Of a stretch of 64,000 nucleotides of DNA, positions 25,447 to 33,968 are shown piece by piece. This stretch comes from Ornithinibacillus sp047228935 (GTDB taxonomy: Bacteria; Bacillota; Bacilli; Bacillales; Amphibacillaceae). The stretch lies in NCBI RefSeq assembly GCF_047228935.1, contig NZ_JBFEGG010000004.1, positions 1 to 64,000 of the forward strand, read 5' to 3'. The position numbers and the translations under genes were made by a program. Each line of letters starts with the position of its first letter. Within the stretch, counting starts at the first letter, position 1. The notes below the pieces were generated by a model. It was not told where the DNA came from, ran no database searches, and worked only from the letters and a program-made list of their open reading frames with translations.

Positions 25447-25595
25447 ATGGCAAATAAGATGATGAAAAATATTAATCTATCAAATAATCAAAATCAGCAA
25501 CAAAGTCAAAGTGGTCAGCAAGCACAACCTGCAGAGCAAATCTCCAATCAACTGGTCATGGCGAAACCTCTGTTCAAACTGTGGGAATAAATTAA
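25447..25595 (+). pseudogene. possible frameshifted remnant of a gamma-type SASP gene
   Basis: ATG 25447 opens a 47-aa Gln/Asn-rich reading frame (MANKMMKNINLSNNQNQQQS... QQAQPAEQ) that resembles gamma-type small acid-soluble spore proteins. Its end is out of character, but a one-base frame change near 25540 reads TGHGETSVQTVGIN before TAA 25593-25595, similar to the SETNVQxV repeat of that family. There is no good ribosome binding site. A decayed gene is the most economical reading, with low certainty. Confidence 0.35.
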
Positions 25596-25601
25596 ATGGA
25601 G

Positions 25602-25690
25602 CTAACTTCTGTTCAAATTTGTCGTCAGAAGTTAGTATAAAAAGAGAGACTGTAACATTCTTTATCCGAATGTTTACAGTCTCTTTCTAA
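25602..25690. terminator. two hairpins after lysC and the SASP-like remnant
   Basis: CTAACTTCT / AGAAGTTAG (25602-25610 and 25627-25635) and AGAGACTGTAACATTC with GAATGTTTACAGTCTCT (25645-25684). The second has a U-rich tail TTTCTAACTTTT; together they probably end the lysC transcript. Confidence 0.65.
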
Positions 25691-26019
25691 CTTTTATAGG
25701 AAAATAGGAAGTGTATCCAGGTGTATTCCGGGTGCTTAAGCGATGTAAGTAGTAGAATTGTAGATATCGCTTTAAAAAATGAAGGGATGTTACTTTACCT
25801 ATGATCTGTACTGTTTCCAGCTGCAGCCACAGCTCTTTCTTTTGATTGAAATGCCTTTTAGGGTTCTCCGTTGACTAGTATTAAGGATGAGTTTAGAATA
25901 TTGTACTTCTTTGATCCTCCTAGGTCTTTCTATATTTGTAGCCTTCATCTTATTCGCACTCCTTTCTCTGTTTACTATAATTTATTTCTACTCTGTTAAG
26001 AAGGAATGGACGAATAATT
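25691..26019. other. intergenic stretch without recognised gene
   Basis: 329 nt before the JAMM-protease stop codon. One short hydrophobic reading frame (25887-26084, plus) exists, but it has AAGG directly against its ATG and overlaps the protease gene in antisense; I do not call it. No riboswitch or clear promoter seen. Confidence 0.5.
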
Positions 26020-26427
26020 CTATATTATTAAAAAAGGGCGTTCCCGATAGGATGAATCATCTATGGTGTACCATTTCATCATAGGTACATGATACTTAAA
26101 AGAAATGATAACCATATCCACACTCTCATCATGGTGATTCATGATATCAATAGTAGATGGTATGGCTGCTGTATTAGGGTGAGTGTGATAAATTGCGAAG
26201 ATTTCCTGTTTCAGGCTGTTAATTTTTTTCATTGTGTCTTCCACAACATATTTACTCACAAAAAATCGATTTGTTGATCTCAACTCATTTTTCATTGGCC
26301 AGAGTGATTTGATTTGGTTAGATGTACCGGCTAATAATCCACATGCTTCGTAAGGTAACTCCGAGCGACAGGTGTTTAATAATTTACTATAAAGACCTTT
26401 AGGGATTACAATTTCTGTTTGGTTCAT
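26020..26427 (-). CDS. JAMM/M67 family metalloprotease-like protein
   Basis: 135 aa with a complete JAMM zinc site: Glu27 in PYEACGLL and H81-T-H83-P-x6-S91-x2-D94. Such Mov34/MPN domain proteins cut isopeptide-like or C-terminal peptide bonds; some bacterial ones process sulfur-carrier or phage proteins, others are untyped. ATG 26427 is preferred (the frame opens at 26478) because it begins one nt after the stop of the upstream coiled-coil gene, which suggests translational coupling; there is no Shine-Dalgarno of its own. Role unknown; pairing with a spore-region coiled-coil protein suggests that protein as partner or substrate. Confidence 0.8.
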   Translation of the reverse strand: MNQTEIVIPKGLYSKLLNTCRSELPYEACGLLAGTSNQIKSLWPMKNELRSTNRFFVSKYVVEDTMKKINSLKQEIFAIYHTHPNTAAIPSTIDIMNHHDESVDMVIISFKYHVPMMKWYTIDDSSYRERPFLII

Positions 26428-26428
26428 A

Positions 26429-27472
26429 TTATTTTGACTTAAAGAAGGAGAAAAAGGAAGAGCGTTTACTCGTAGCATTTATTTCTGTTTGTTCTTTTGG
26501 ATGGTTAGGTGATTCTTTCGTTTTATCGTGGCTCATTACTTGTTGTGTCGCATTTATTGCTTTACTTTCAGTTGGATTTGCTAAAGCTTCATTCTCCATT
26601 TTAGATACTTCTGGTACTTTGGGTTCTGATTTATTTTCGATTGGGGTAGCAGGAAGGGAGTCTGTATTCACTACTTTATTGGTACTAATAGGTTCTGGAG
26701 TGATGATTTTCTGAGTCTCCTCTTTTGTTATTGGCTCTTGTACAGGAGATGGTGTATTCTTTTTCTTAATAATGTTTTTGTTCAACTCATACTGCGAATT
26801 AACGAAACTTTTTCTACTTTGGCTTATAGATAATGTGTTATTTCTACTATTTGGCCGGGTAGGAATTCTATTTATGCTGGGATTTTTAGACTGTGCTGGT
26901 TTTTTTCTAGTTGTTTTATTACTTTGTATTAGGGCTCCTTTGCTAGTTGTAATGGAATGAAGAATATTTTGCACTCGACGATATTCTGATTGTGCTGAAA
27001 CAGACTTTGGTTCTTCTTTTGGTGTCAGTCTCTCTCTGATTTGAGAGAAGTCTTGATTTTGAAGTTCTATATCATTTTTTATTTTTGCTAGGTTATCATC
27101 GGTTTTTTCAATAACCTGGTCCAGTTTACCAATTACTTCCTGTAAATGAAAGCTGTTTACCTCCCCTTTTATTAAGGAGATATCTTGTTTTAATTGATTG
27201 ATAGAATCATCAATTGATTCTAATTTGGTAATGATATGTTGAGCTTGTTGTTCATAACGGTTAATTTGTTCCTCATATTGCGTTTCCATCCGTTTTAATT
27301 CCCCTTTTAACTGTATATTTTTTTCTTTTGACTCTTTTAAAGCCTGATGTAACTCAGGAAATTTATTACTTTTTTTATATGAGCTTATAGGTATGCGTTT
27401 TTGTTCGTAATCCTCCAGTTTTTGTTTTAAGTTTTCAATTTCCGTTACATTATATAATTTAAATTGATACAT
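26429..27472 (-). CDS. coiled-coil protein with disordered basic/proline-rich tail
   Basis: 347 aa. Residues about 10-150 are heptad-rich helix (LKQKLEDYEQ, IQLKGELKRMETQYEEQINRYEQQAQ, KLDQVIEKTDDNLAKIKNDIELQNQ); the remainder is low complexity, first basic (TTRKKPAQSKNPSINRIPTRPNSRNN) and then Pro/Glu/Thr-rich, ending SSFFSFFKSK. No transmembrane segment. ATG 27472 is set by AAAGGGTGA six nt upstream (the frame opens at a GTG at 27481 within that site). Coupled to the JAMM protease gene and divergent from the acidic spore-type protein. No family recognised; a spore-coat morphogenetic role is a guess. Confidence 0.65.
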   Translation of the reverse strand: MYQFKLYNVTEIENLKQKLEDYEQKRIPISSYKKSNKFPELHQALKESKEKNIQLKGELKRMETQYEEQINRYEQQAQHIITKLESIDDSINQLKQDISLIKGEVNSFHLQEVIGKLDQVIEKTDDNLAKIKNDIELQNQDFSQIRERLTPKEEPKSVSAQSEYRRVQNILHSITTSKGALIQSNKTTRKKPAQSKNPSINRIPTRPNSRNNTLSISQSRKSFVNSQYELNKNIIKKKNTPSPVQEPITKEETQKIITPEPISTNKVVNTDSLPATPIENKSEPKVPEVSKMENEALANPTESKAINATQQVMSHDKTKESPNHPKEQTEINATSKRSSFFSFFKSK

Positions 27473-27708
27473 TATTGTCACCCTTTACACAGCACATTAA
27501 TAGTTTATTTATATGTATTTAAATGGTTACAAAAGCACATGATTTTGAAATGCTTGTAAAATAGGAATGTATAATCGTATAACTATTAAATGATATGCAC
27601 CTATATTCCTAAATATCATGATAATTCCGCTTTTTAATCAAACCATTTGACATACATTCACATAGGTTATCAGTGTAAAGATTGAAATAATTTGGAGGTG
27701 TATTCTTA

Positions 27709-28413
27709 ATGAAGTCAGGAAACTTATCAGGAGGGCAGGAGTTACTCTGTATTAACACGGAGAAAGTATATGACTGGATTGTAAACGAAGCAAACTTTGA
27801 TCTAGCTATTGACGACTTGCCATTACCTGTGAACCCTATAACTGGTGTTCAATTAGAGTGTGATGATATTGACATCGATTCCGTAACTTGTACAGTTGAA
27901 CCTGCTGCTGTTGACCCAGTAGTTATCTTAGATCGAGTTGATCAAGAATTTGTTGTAGACGGTGCAGAAGTTACATTACAAATAGTTAACATTCGTAAAA
28001 CCTTCGATGTAACTATATTTGTAGATTTAGTACCGGAATTAGGTGGAGTGACTGTTGAGGTTGGGACAGTAGAATTCTCACGCTGTGAACAAGTGATTCT
28101 TTGCGCACCTGAGGACACAGATATAGATGTAGATTTTACCGATTTATCTTGTTTTGTTTGTACAGCGGCATGTGATGCAGGAACAACTACAGGAATTGAC
28201 GTCCTTGATGTAACAGTTGATGTCCGTTTATGTCAGAGTATCCAATCTACTTTTGATGTAACGTTAGAAATTGTTGCTGAGTTCTGCCAGCCAAGGGATA
28301 TTCTGCCATTCCCACCTTGCCCTGCACCTACTATCCCACCACAATGCCCAGTAGTATTTCCTAGCTCTGTAGATGTTGGTCCAGCTAAACGTTCCAGTAC
28401 TAATGAGGCATAA
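27709..28413 (+). CDS. acidic, Cys-containing beta-rich protein, possible spore surface protein
   Basis: 234 aa, strongly acidic and Val/Ile/Asp-rich with about eleven Cys, a Pro-rich segment near the end (FPPCPAPTIPPQCP) and no signal peptide. The opening GGQELLCINTEKVYDWIV followed by repeated beta-strand-like stretches (FDVTIFVDLVPELGGVTVEVG, IDVLDVTVDVRL, FDVTLEIVAEF) is reminiscent of spore-outer-layer proteins that self-assemble with disulfides, but I cannot name the family. RBS TTGGAGGTG. Lies immediately upstream of the surface-polysaccharide genes, which supports a spore-surface role. Confidence 0.6.
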   Translation: MKSGNLSGGQELLCINTEKVYDWIVNEANFDLAIDDLPLPVNPITGVQLECDDIDIDSVTCTVEPAAVDPVVILDRVDQEFVVDGAEVTLQIVNIRKTFDVTIFVDLVPELGGVTVEVGTVEFSRCEQVILCAPEDTDIDVDFTDLSCFVCTAACDAGTTTGIDVLDVTVDVRLCQSIQSTFDVTLEIVAEFCQPRDILPFPPCPAPTIPPQCPVVFPSSVDVGPAKRSSTNEA

Positions 28414-28427
28414 TGAAGCATAAGCTT

Positions 28428-28458
28428 AAAGAGAGGAGTTTTCCTCTCTTTATTTTTT
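28428..28458 (+). terminator. terminator after the acidic protein gene
   Basis: AAAGAGAGGA / TCCTCTCTTT (28428-28437 and 28442-28451), 4-nt loop, then ATTTTTT. It lies only 17 nt before the next start codon, so partial read-through into the downstream genes is plausible. Confidence 0.85.
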
Positions 28459-28474
28459 GTGGAGGTGCTTTCTA

Positions 28475-29035
28475 ATGGTCCAAAATCGTAAATATGAAGA
28501 GTGGAAAGAGCTAAATAACAAATATATACGTGAGATCAATGCCCTCATACAATCTATGAAATCTAATAATGCTTTACAAGTGATTAGTTATTTTACCCAC
28601 TCATTTAATATTTTTCCTTCTGGGGATTTCGATAATTTTTGTATAGGGACATTTCATCTTAAAAACATAGGGACACAAGCTTTGAATAACCCTTTTATCT
28701 GTATCCGAGTTGAATCGGAAAATGAGTTTGACTTTTCTGGTAAGTACATATATCAAGATTCTCTACGAAAGAATCGGGTTACGCAAGCTTGGGAAAGGTT
28801 CAATGATTCAAAAGTCAAACATGAATATTGGTTAAGACCAGTTGATATAGGAAAGCTAGCTAAAGGTGAAGAGATCTCCTTTTCCAACTTTCAACTAAAA
28901 TGGAAGTCACATTCTTCGTATTCCTTCCGGGTAAATGCGTTCGTATATGGTGATGAGATACAGGAAGGGCAACATGCATTGAATGATATTCATATTAAAG
29001 GAACAATAGCTAAGGAGGATGATACAGATGGATGA
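28475..29035 (+). CDS. protein of unknown function
   Basis: 186 aa from ATG 28475, fixed by GGAGGTG (the frame opens further up at 28457). A helical start (YEEWKELNNKYIREINALIQSM) is followed by a beta-rich body (FNIFPSGDFDNFCIGTFHLKNIG..., NPFICIRVESENEFDFSGKYIYQ) that could be a beta-sandwich. No signal peptide and no known motif. Overlaps the following small gene by 8 nt, so it belongs to the operon that ends in the surface-carbohydrate protein at 29321. Confidence 0.6.
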   Translation: MVQNRKYEEWKELNNKYIREINALIQSMKSNNALQVISYFTHSFNIFPSGDFDNFCIGTFHLKNIGTQALNNPFICIRVESENEFDFSGKYIYQDSLRKNRVTQAWERFNDSKVKHEYWLRPVDIGKLAKGEEISFSNFQLKWKSHSSYSFRVNAFVYGDEIQEGQHALNDIHIKGTIAKEDDTDG

Positions 29036-29324
29036 ACAGCAAGAATTAACGATTAAACACTTAGTTGACCGTTATTTACAAGAGCAGATGCAACAGATGT
29101 TAAAAACAGAACAAAAAATTAATAATAACGCTAGTTTCATATTTTTAGATAACCATACCATTGACATGATTATGATGTATTTATTTTTACGATCAGATCA
29201 ACAGGCTTCTGTAAAAGGAAGCGCAACGAATAGTGAGAGTCTGGACATCGATCGATTGATGTCGGAAAATAAGCATGCCTTTGAGGAAATCATTCAGCAG
29301 TTAAAAGAAAAAAATAATGAATGA
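29028..29324 (+). CDS. small helical protein of unknown function
   Basis: 98 aa, acidic, Gln-rich and helical (EQQELTIKHLVDRYLQEQMQQMLKTEQK, then DRLMSENKHAFEEIIQQLKEK). ATG 29028 is nine nt after a perfect AAGGAGG, while ATG 29019 touches that site. Overlaps the genes on both sides (ATGA with the next), so it is translated as part of a three-gene unit. No family recognised. Confidence 0.6.
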   Translation: MDEQQELTIKHLVDRYLQEQMQQMLKTEQKINNNASFIFLDNHTIDMIMMYLFLRSDQQASVKGSATNSESLDIDRLMSENKHAFEEIIQQLKEKNNE

Positions 29325-30574
29325 AAGGTTGGAAAAAATTGCGGGAATATAAGAGCTGGCTATATTTACCGATCGAGGTTAAAGTAAGAGAGCTCGATGC
29401 GAAGCTGTTATTAGCATACCATGCGGCTAGAAAGGGTTACCTAGTGGTAATCGGAGACCATTACATGGTAGAAAATGCTTCAGACCAATTGCCAGAAGGA
29501 ATTTTCTTTTCCAAAGGATATCCGCATGGTTTTAGAAAACGAGTAATTACAAGAGCAAGTCAAAACGGTCACCGTATAGTAGAGCTTGATGAAGAAGGAC
29601 TACTTATACAAGCGGATAGATATATTCAAGATCGAATGAAAAGAGATATGTTGAAATTGATTGATAAAGAGTTATGCTGGGGTGAATTCCAACACGATGT
29701 GATTTCGAAGGCTTATCCTGATTTAGCTAGTAAATGCCATATAGTAGGAAACCCACGATTTGATCTATTAACACCTAGATACCGACAACTTTATGAACCG
29801 GATGTTCAAGTCTTAAAGGAGAAACATAAAGAATTCATCTTAATTAATACTCGTTTTTCGCTATACAATACCCCTAGAGGTAAAGTTGATAGTCCACATT
29901 TTAAATCTATTAAACAACTCTATTACTATTTTATTGATTTAGTTAAGGACCTTTCCGAGCGATTTCCAAATGAAACATTTATTATTCGGCCCCATCCGGG
30001 AGAGGACATGCAATCTTACCGGAAAAGTTTTTCTACAGCTAATAATGTAAAGGTGGTTCATGAAGGAAATATAATTAAGTGGTTACTTGCCACGAAGCTT
30101 ATTATTCATAATGGGTGTACTTCCGCAATCGAGGGATTTTATTTAAATAAACCGGTTATTTCATATCTACCAGTAGAATCAACATCAAAGGAAGTGCCAA
30201 ATCAATTAGGCGAAAGACTGAGAACTGTAGATGAAGTAAGTAAAGTAATGAAGGAACTAAACGTAAAAACGGGTAGGGTGAATAGTCCAAAAGTAATGGC
30301 ACCATATTGCAGATGGAAAGAGGGAGAGTATGCATATGATATTATTATTCACCATTGTAATGAAATAGCAATACCTGCTCAAGATATACCAGTAAGACAA
30401 AAGCTTATTATAGACCGTGGGATTATGACAAAGCAAAAACGTAAACGGCGTTTTTCTTTAACCCAACAAGAGATCCAAGATTTCTTTCTTAAGATAAACC
30501 AGGTAGAAAATCTCAATAGTAATTTAGATATCGAACCAATAGGGCAAAACCTATTTAAAATAAAAGCCTTATAA
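29321..30574 (+). CDS. surface carbohydrate biosynthesis protein (GT-B-like)
   Basis: 417-aa soluble protein of the type called surface carbohydrate biosynthesis protein. It has no membrane helices; motifs include LYLPIEVKVRELDAKLLLAYHAA at the start, VGNPRFDLL, TFIIRPHPGED and IIHNGCTSAIEGFYLNKPVISY, the last being the typical nucleotide-sugar-site layout of Kdo/CDP-glycerol transferase-like GT-B folds. Stop-start overlap ATGA with the previous gene. Likely adds or handles an acidic sugar of the cell or spore surface; exact reaction unknown. Confidence 0.75.
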   Translation: MKGWKKLREYKSWLYLPIEVKVRELDAKLLLAYHAARKGYLVVIGDHYMVENASDQLPEGIFFSKGYPHGFRKRVITRASQNGHRIVELDEEGLLIQADRYIQDRMKRDMLKLIDKELCWGEFQHDVISKAYPDLASKCHIVGNPRFDLLTPRYRQLYEPDVQVLKEKHKEFILINTRFSLYNTPRGKVDSPHFKSIKQLYYYFIDLVKDLSERFPNETFIIRPHPGEDMQSYRKSFSTANNVKVVHEGNIIKWLLATKLIIHNGCTSAIEGFYLNKPVISYLPVESTSKEVPNQLGERLRTVDEVSKVMKELNVKTGRVNSPKVMAPYCRWKEGEYAYDIIIHHCNEIAIPAQDIPVRQKLIIDRGIMTKQKRKRRFSLTQQEIQDFFLKINQVENLNSNLDIEPIGQNLFKIKAL

Positions 30575-30584
30575 ATGTATTATA

Positions 30585-30650
30585 CAAACTACGATTAGTA
30601 GGTTAAATCATTCATCGATGATTTAGCCTACTAATCGTAGTTTGATTTTT
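30585..30650 (+). terminator. very long terminator hairpin
   Basis: A 27-bp stem (30585-30611 with 30618-30644) with a single G-U pair and a 6-nt loop, then GATTTTTA. Unusually long for an intrinsic terminator; it separates the spore-type unit from the nonulosonic acid operon. Confidence 0.85.
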
Positions 30651-30821
30651 ATTAGGAATTAGTTTAACTGTACAAGCCCTCCCCTAATTCTTTAGAGCAC
30701 AGAATGAAATAATATATTCTTTAATAGGCAGCGGTCTTTAACCAATTACCCTGTAGTTAATATACATATAGAAGTATAGCTCCTCCTGACAACAACGATA
30801 TGAGGGAAGGAATGAATCAAG

Positions 30822-31817
30822 ATGTATTTTAAAGAAAAGCATATTTTAGTAATAGGTGGAACGGGTACTATTGGGAAGAGCATTATTAATACTATTCTCC
30901 CCGAAAAGCCTAGAAGAATTACTATTTTAAGTCGTGATGAGCACAAACAACAGCTTTTACAACAGGAATTAGGAGAAGAGGAGACTTTACACTATATTAT
31001 CGGGGACATTCGAGATTATGATACCGTTAATGAGGCCATGCGAAGTGTAGATTTAGTATTCCATTTGGCTGCCATGAAACGAGTGGACTTTAGTGAAGCA
31101 AACCCATTCGAGACTGTGAAGACAAATATACTAGGAACGCAAAATGTAATTCAAGCAGCAATTAGTCAACAAGTAGAAAAAGTAATTTTTACTAGTTCAG
31201 ATAAAGCGATTTCTCCAACTAACGCATATGGGGCAAGTAAGCTTATTGCCGAACGTTTAATTATTCAAGCAAACAGAAGTGGGTTAATCGATACGACTTT
31301 TGCTTGTGTTCGCTTTGGAAATGTAATGGGGTCAAGAGGTTCCGTAATTCCATTATTTATAGAGAGCATTTTGAATGAACGTAAAATCACCATTACAGAT
31401 CCTACTATGACACGATTTATGATGACTTTAGACCAAGCGACGAAACTAACCATTCAGGCAATGAAAGAGGCGAAGGGTAGGGAAGTATTTGTGTTAAAAA
31501 TGCCAGTTGTTCGAATAGGTTTACTTGCTGAAGTTGTGCTAGAAGAAATATGTCAACGTGAACAAATAGACAAAGATAATGTAGAGATTCAGGTGGTTGG
31601 AAAGCGGATAGGGGAAAAAATGTATGAAGAATTGATGACAGAAGATGAGGCAAAGAAGGCATGGGAAACATCGGATATGTTTATCATACCCAGAAGTGCT
31701 ACGATTAGTTATCCTAATGTAAACAAAGCAGAAGCAACATATTACAACTCCCATTCCCAAACCCCATTATCTAAGGAAAAGCTTCGGTCGTTATTATTAA
31801 GTGAAAAACTAATCTAG
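30822..31817 (+). CDS. pseB: PseB-like UDP-GlcNAc 4,6-dehydratase
   Basis: 331-aa short-chain dehydrogenase/reductase. NAD-binding GGTGTIGKSI at residues 13-22, acidic GDIRD, and the extended-family active site TSSDKAISPTNAYGASK, in which DKA replaces the usual Tyr role as in PseB/FlaA1/CapD enzymes. PseB converts UDP-GlcNAc to the 4-keto-6-deoxy-L-altro sugar that starts pseudaminic acid synthesis. Assignment within the PseB/CapD group relies on the pseC, pseG, pseH and pseI neighbours. RBS GAAGGAA. First gene of the operon. Confidence 0.82.
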   Translation: MYFKEKHILVIGGTGTIGKSIINTILPEKPRRITILSRDEHKQQLLQQELGEEETLHYIIGDIRDYDTVNEAMRSVDLVFHLAAMKRVDFSEANPFETVKTNILGTQNVIQAAISQQVEKVIFTSSDKAISPTNAYGASKLIAERLIIQANRSGLIDTTFACVRFGNVMGSRGSVIPLFIESILNERKITITDPTMTRFMMTLDQATKLTIQAMKEAKGREVFVLKMPVVRIGLLAEVVLEEICQREQIDKDNVEIQVVGKRIGEKMYEELMTEDEAKKAWETSDMFIIPRSATISYPNVNKAEATYYNSHSQTPLSKEKLRSLLLSEKLI

Positions 31818-31835
31818 TTAAGGTTGTGAGAATTA

Positions 31836-33320
31836 ATGGATACTTTCACTAAAAACTATTGGTCTATGTATCTTGATTTTTTAAATGACTATAAAGAACT
31901 AACCTATCGTGGATATTCCTTACCTTATTTATGTCATTTCCGAAGCTTAGTTAGAGAAATAGAGCCAAATTTCTATAAAAAGGATTTTATTCATCATTGC
32001 AAACATATCATTACAGATTCCCGTGAAATTCAGGAAGAATTTAATCGTTACCTAAATACGATGGAACAAAAAAGCTCAAAACCGAAAAAAGGAAAAATAG
32101 TCTTCCATGATGTTTATAATCTCCTAAGAATGCCCATGCAAACCTTTACGATGAATTTTAAGGGTTACCCAATCATTCGGTTAAGTGAGGGCCCATCCCC
32201 TTCACTTATGGACAGTTCTAAACAAATAGTGAAAGGGAAACCAGCCCAACAAATGAAAGGATTGGTATTTAAGAAAATTAAAAATGCCAAAACAGCTAAC
32301 CAAACTGCAATTGCCATACCTGTTGACTATTTTGACAAATATACTATTGATACGAGTGGATCTATAGGCAAGGTTAAAAGTATGGCCAAAAAGATTTTTC
32401 AAAGATATGAAAATCATATTCTCTATTCGAATAGCAAGTTTCGCTCTGTATTTTTTATGCAACTTACGAAGATAATTAATCGTTTTGAAGAAGCAGAAAA
32501 TTTTTTAACGAAGAATAATGTTGCTTGTGTAGTTGTTCCGTCAACTCATTACTTGGAAAGTCGTGTATTAGTTATAGTTGCAAAAACGAAAGGCATTCCA
32601 ACAATATGTATGCAACACGGTATTATTTCTAGTGAAATTGGGTATCTGCCTAAAATTGCTAGGGTGGACGCTGTGCACGGGGTTTATGAACGGGAATGGT
32701 TTTACAAGAATGGGGCACCAGATGGATCGATTGAGGTTATTGGTCACCCACGGTTTGATTTAATGAGGCATCCACCAAAAATAAGTAGAGAAGTGTTCCA
32801 TCAACAATTAGGTATTGATCCTTCAAAGAAGACACTTTTAATAGCCGTCCGTGGAAATAAAAATTTGAAAGGCTGGAAACGTTTTATTAAAGCATTATCC
32901 AGTAATACCGATTTGAATATTATTTTAAAGGATTATCCCACTAAAAAGTCACATTCCTTAACGGAAATATTCCCATTTGTTAAATCAATCACGAAGTATA
33001 AGCTTTACGACATTCTGCATAATGTAGATATTGTAGCGACTTATTCTTCTACTGTAGGTTTAGAAGCAATGATCTTAGGTAAACCAGTATTCATATTTGG
33101 AACTAATTTTGAGGGTAATACAGGTTATTTCTCACCAGATTATGAATTTGTTGAAAAAAAACCAGAGGCATTAGCAGACAAGGTGCGACAGTATATGACA
33201 AATATTAGAAGAGAACAAATTGTAGCAAGTCAGCAGGAATTTCTAAAGCATGCATATCCGATGAAATTCTCATCTGGAAATAGGCTAAGGAAGCTCGTAG
33301 ACAAATTAATGAAAGAATAA
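31836..33320 (+). CDS. GT-B-like surface polysaccharide transferase
   Basis: 494 aa, soluble. The C-terminal half carries PTICMQHGI, VIGHPRFDLM, LLIAVRGNKNLKGW and ATYSSTVGLEAMILGKPVFIFG, a pattern shared with capsule/Kdo-type and nonulosonic acid transferase candidates and with the gene at 29321 (common HPRFD and ExM/GKPV motifs). The N-terminal half has no recognised domain. Its place in the operon makes it the best candidate to attach the nonulosonic acid to its acceptor; this is an inference. Confidence 0.65.
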   Translation: MDTFTKNYWSMYLDFLNDYKELTYRGYSLPYLCHFRSLVREIEPNFYKKDFIHHCKHIITDSREIQEEFNRYLNTMEQKSSKPKKGKIVFHDVYNLLRMPMQTFTMNFKGYPIIRLSEGPSPSLMDSSKQIVKGKPAQQMKGLVFKKIKNAKTANQTAIAIPVDYFDKYTIDTSGSIGKVKSMAKKIFQRYENHILYSNSKFRSVFFMQLTKIINRFEEAENFLTKNNVACVVVPSTHYLESRVLVIVAKTKGIPTICMQHGIISSEIGYLPKIARVDAVHGVYEREWFYKNGAPDGSIEVIGHPRFDLMRHPPKISREVFHQQLGIDPSKKTLLIAVRGNKNLKGWKRFIKALSSNTDLNIILKDYPTKKSHSLTEIFPFVKSITKYKLYDILHNVDIVATYSSTVGLEAMILGKPVFIFGTNFEGNTGYFSPDYEFVEKKPEALADKVRQYMTNIRREQIVASQQEFLKHAYPMKFSSGNRLRKLVDKLMKE

Positions 33321-33334
33321 TAGGAGGATGAAGC

Positions 33335-33922
33335 ATGAGTAAACAGGAGAGAAAGTCATTAAACGATATTCATGATTATTGGAAGCACAAAAGTGAACCA
33401 GAAACCTATATTAAACCTAAAAAGAGAAGTGAATTTTTAGGGGAATATGTAAAAAAATACGCAAAATCACCAGATAGTATTTTGGAAATTGGCTGTAATG
33501 TTGGCAGAAATCTAAATCATTTATATCAAGAAGGCTATCACAATCTGACCGGGATTGAGATTAGCGAAGAAGCTGTTAAATTATTAAAAAAAACGTATCC
33601 AGCAATGGCTAAACAGGCAGAAATAATTTGCTCTCCAATAGAGGAAATCATACAAACCATTCCAGAATCTAATTATCATCTGACCTTTACTATGGCAGTT
33701 CTTGAGCATATCCACCCTGACAGTGAGTGGGTATTTGAAGAGATTGCTAGAGTTACGGGGAAGTATCTCATTACGATTGAAGCTGAAGAAGCAGAAAACT
33801 GGCGATTATTCCCTCGAAATTATCGTAAAGTCTTTGAACAATATGGTTTGAAACAAATAGAAGAGTCCAACTGTAAAGATGCAGGTTTGGAACTTTATAC
33901 GTTAAGAATATTTTCGAAGTAA
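33335..33922 (+). CDS. class I SAM-dependent methyltransferase
   Basis: 195 aa. SAM-binding motif I ILEIGCNVGRNLNHLY (about residues 49-64), GIEISEEAVKLLK as motif II, and FTMAVLEHIHP as post-motif II. RBS AGGAGG directly upstream. Probably O- or N-methylates an intermediate or the finished surface sugar, since it sits between the transferase and epimerase genes; the substrate is not known. Confidence 0.78.
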   Translation: MSKQERKSLNDIHDYWKHKSEPETYIKPKKRSEFLGEYVKKYAKSPDSILEIGCNVGRNLNHLYQEGYHNLTGIEISEEAVKLLKKTYPAMAKQAEIICSPIEEIIQTIPESNYHLTFTMAVLEHIHPDSEWVFEEIARVTGKYLITIEAEEAENWRLFPRNYRKVFEQYGLKQIEESNCKDAGLELYTLRIFSK

Positions 33923-33968
33923 AGGAATTTTTATAGAAAATCGTGTCCATGTAGAAAGGGTGAAAAAT

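Noticed and set aside
25887..26084. 65-aa hydrophobic plus-strand frame
   Set aside because: No spaced ribosome binding site, and its last 65 nt lie antisense to the JAMM protease gene.
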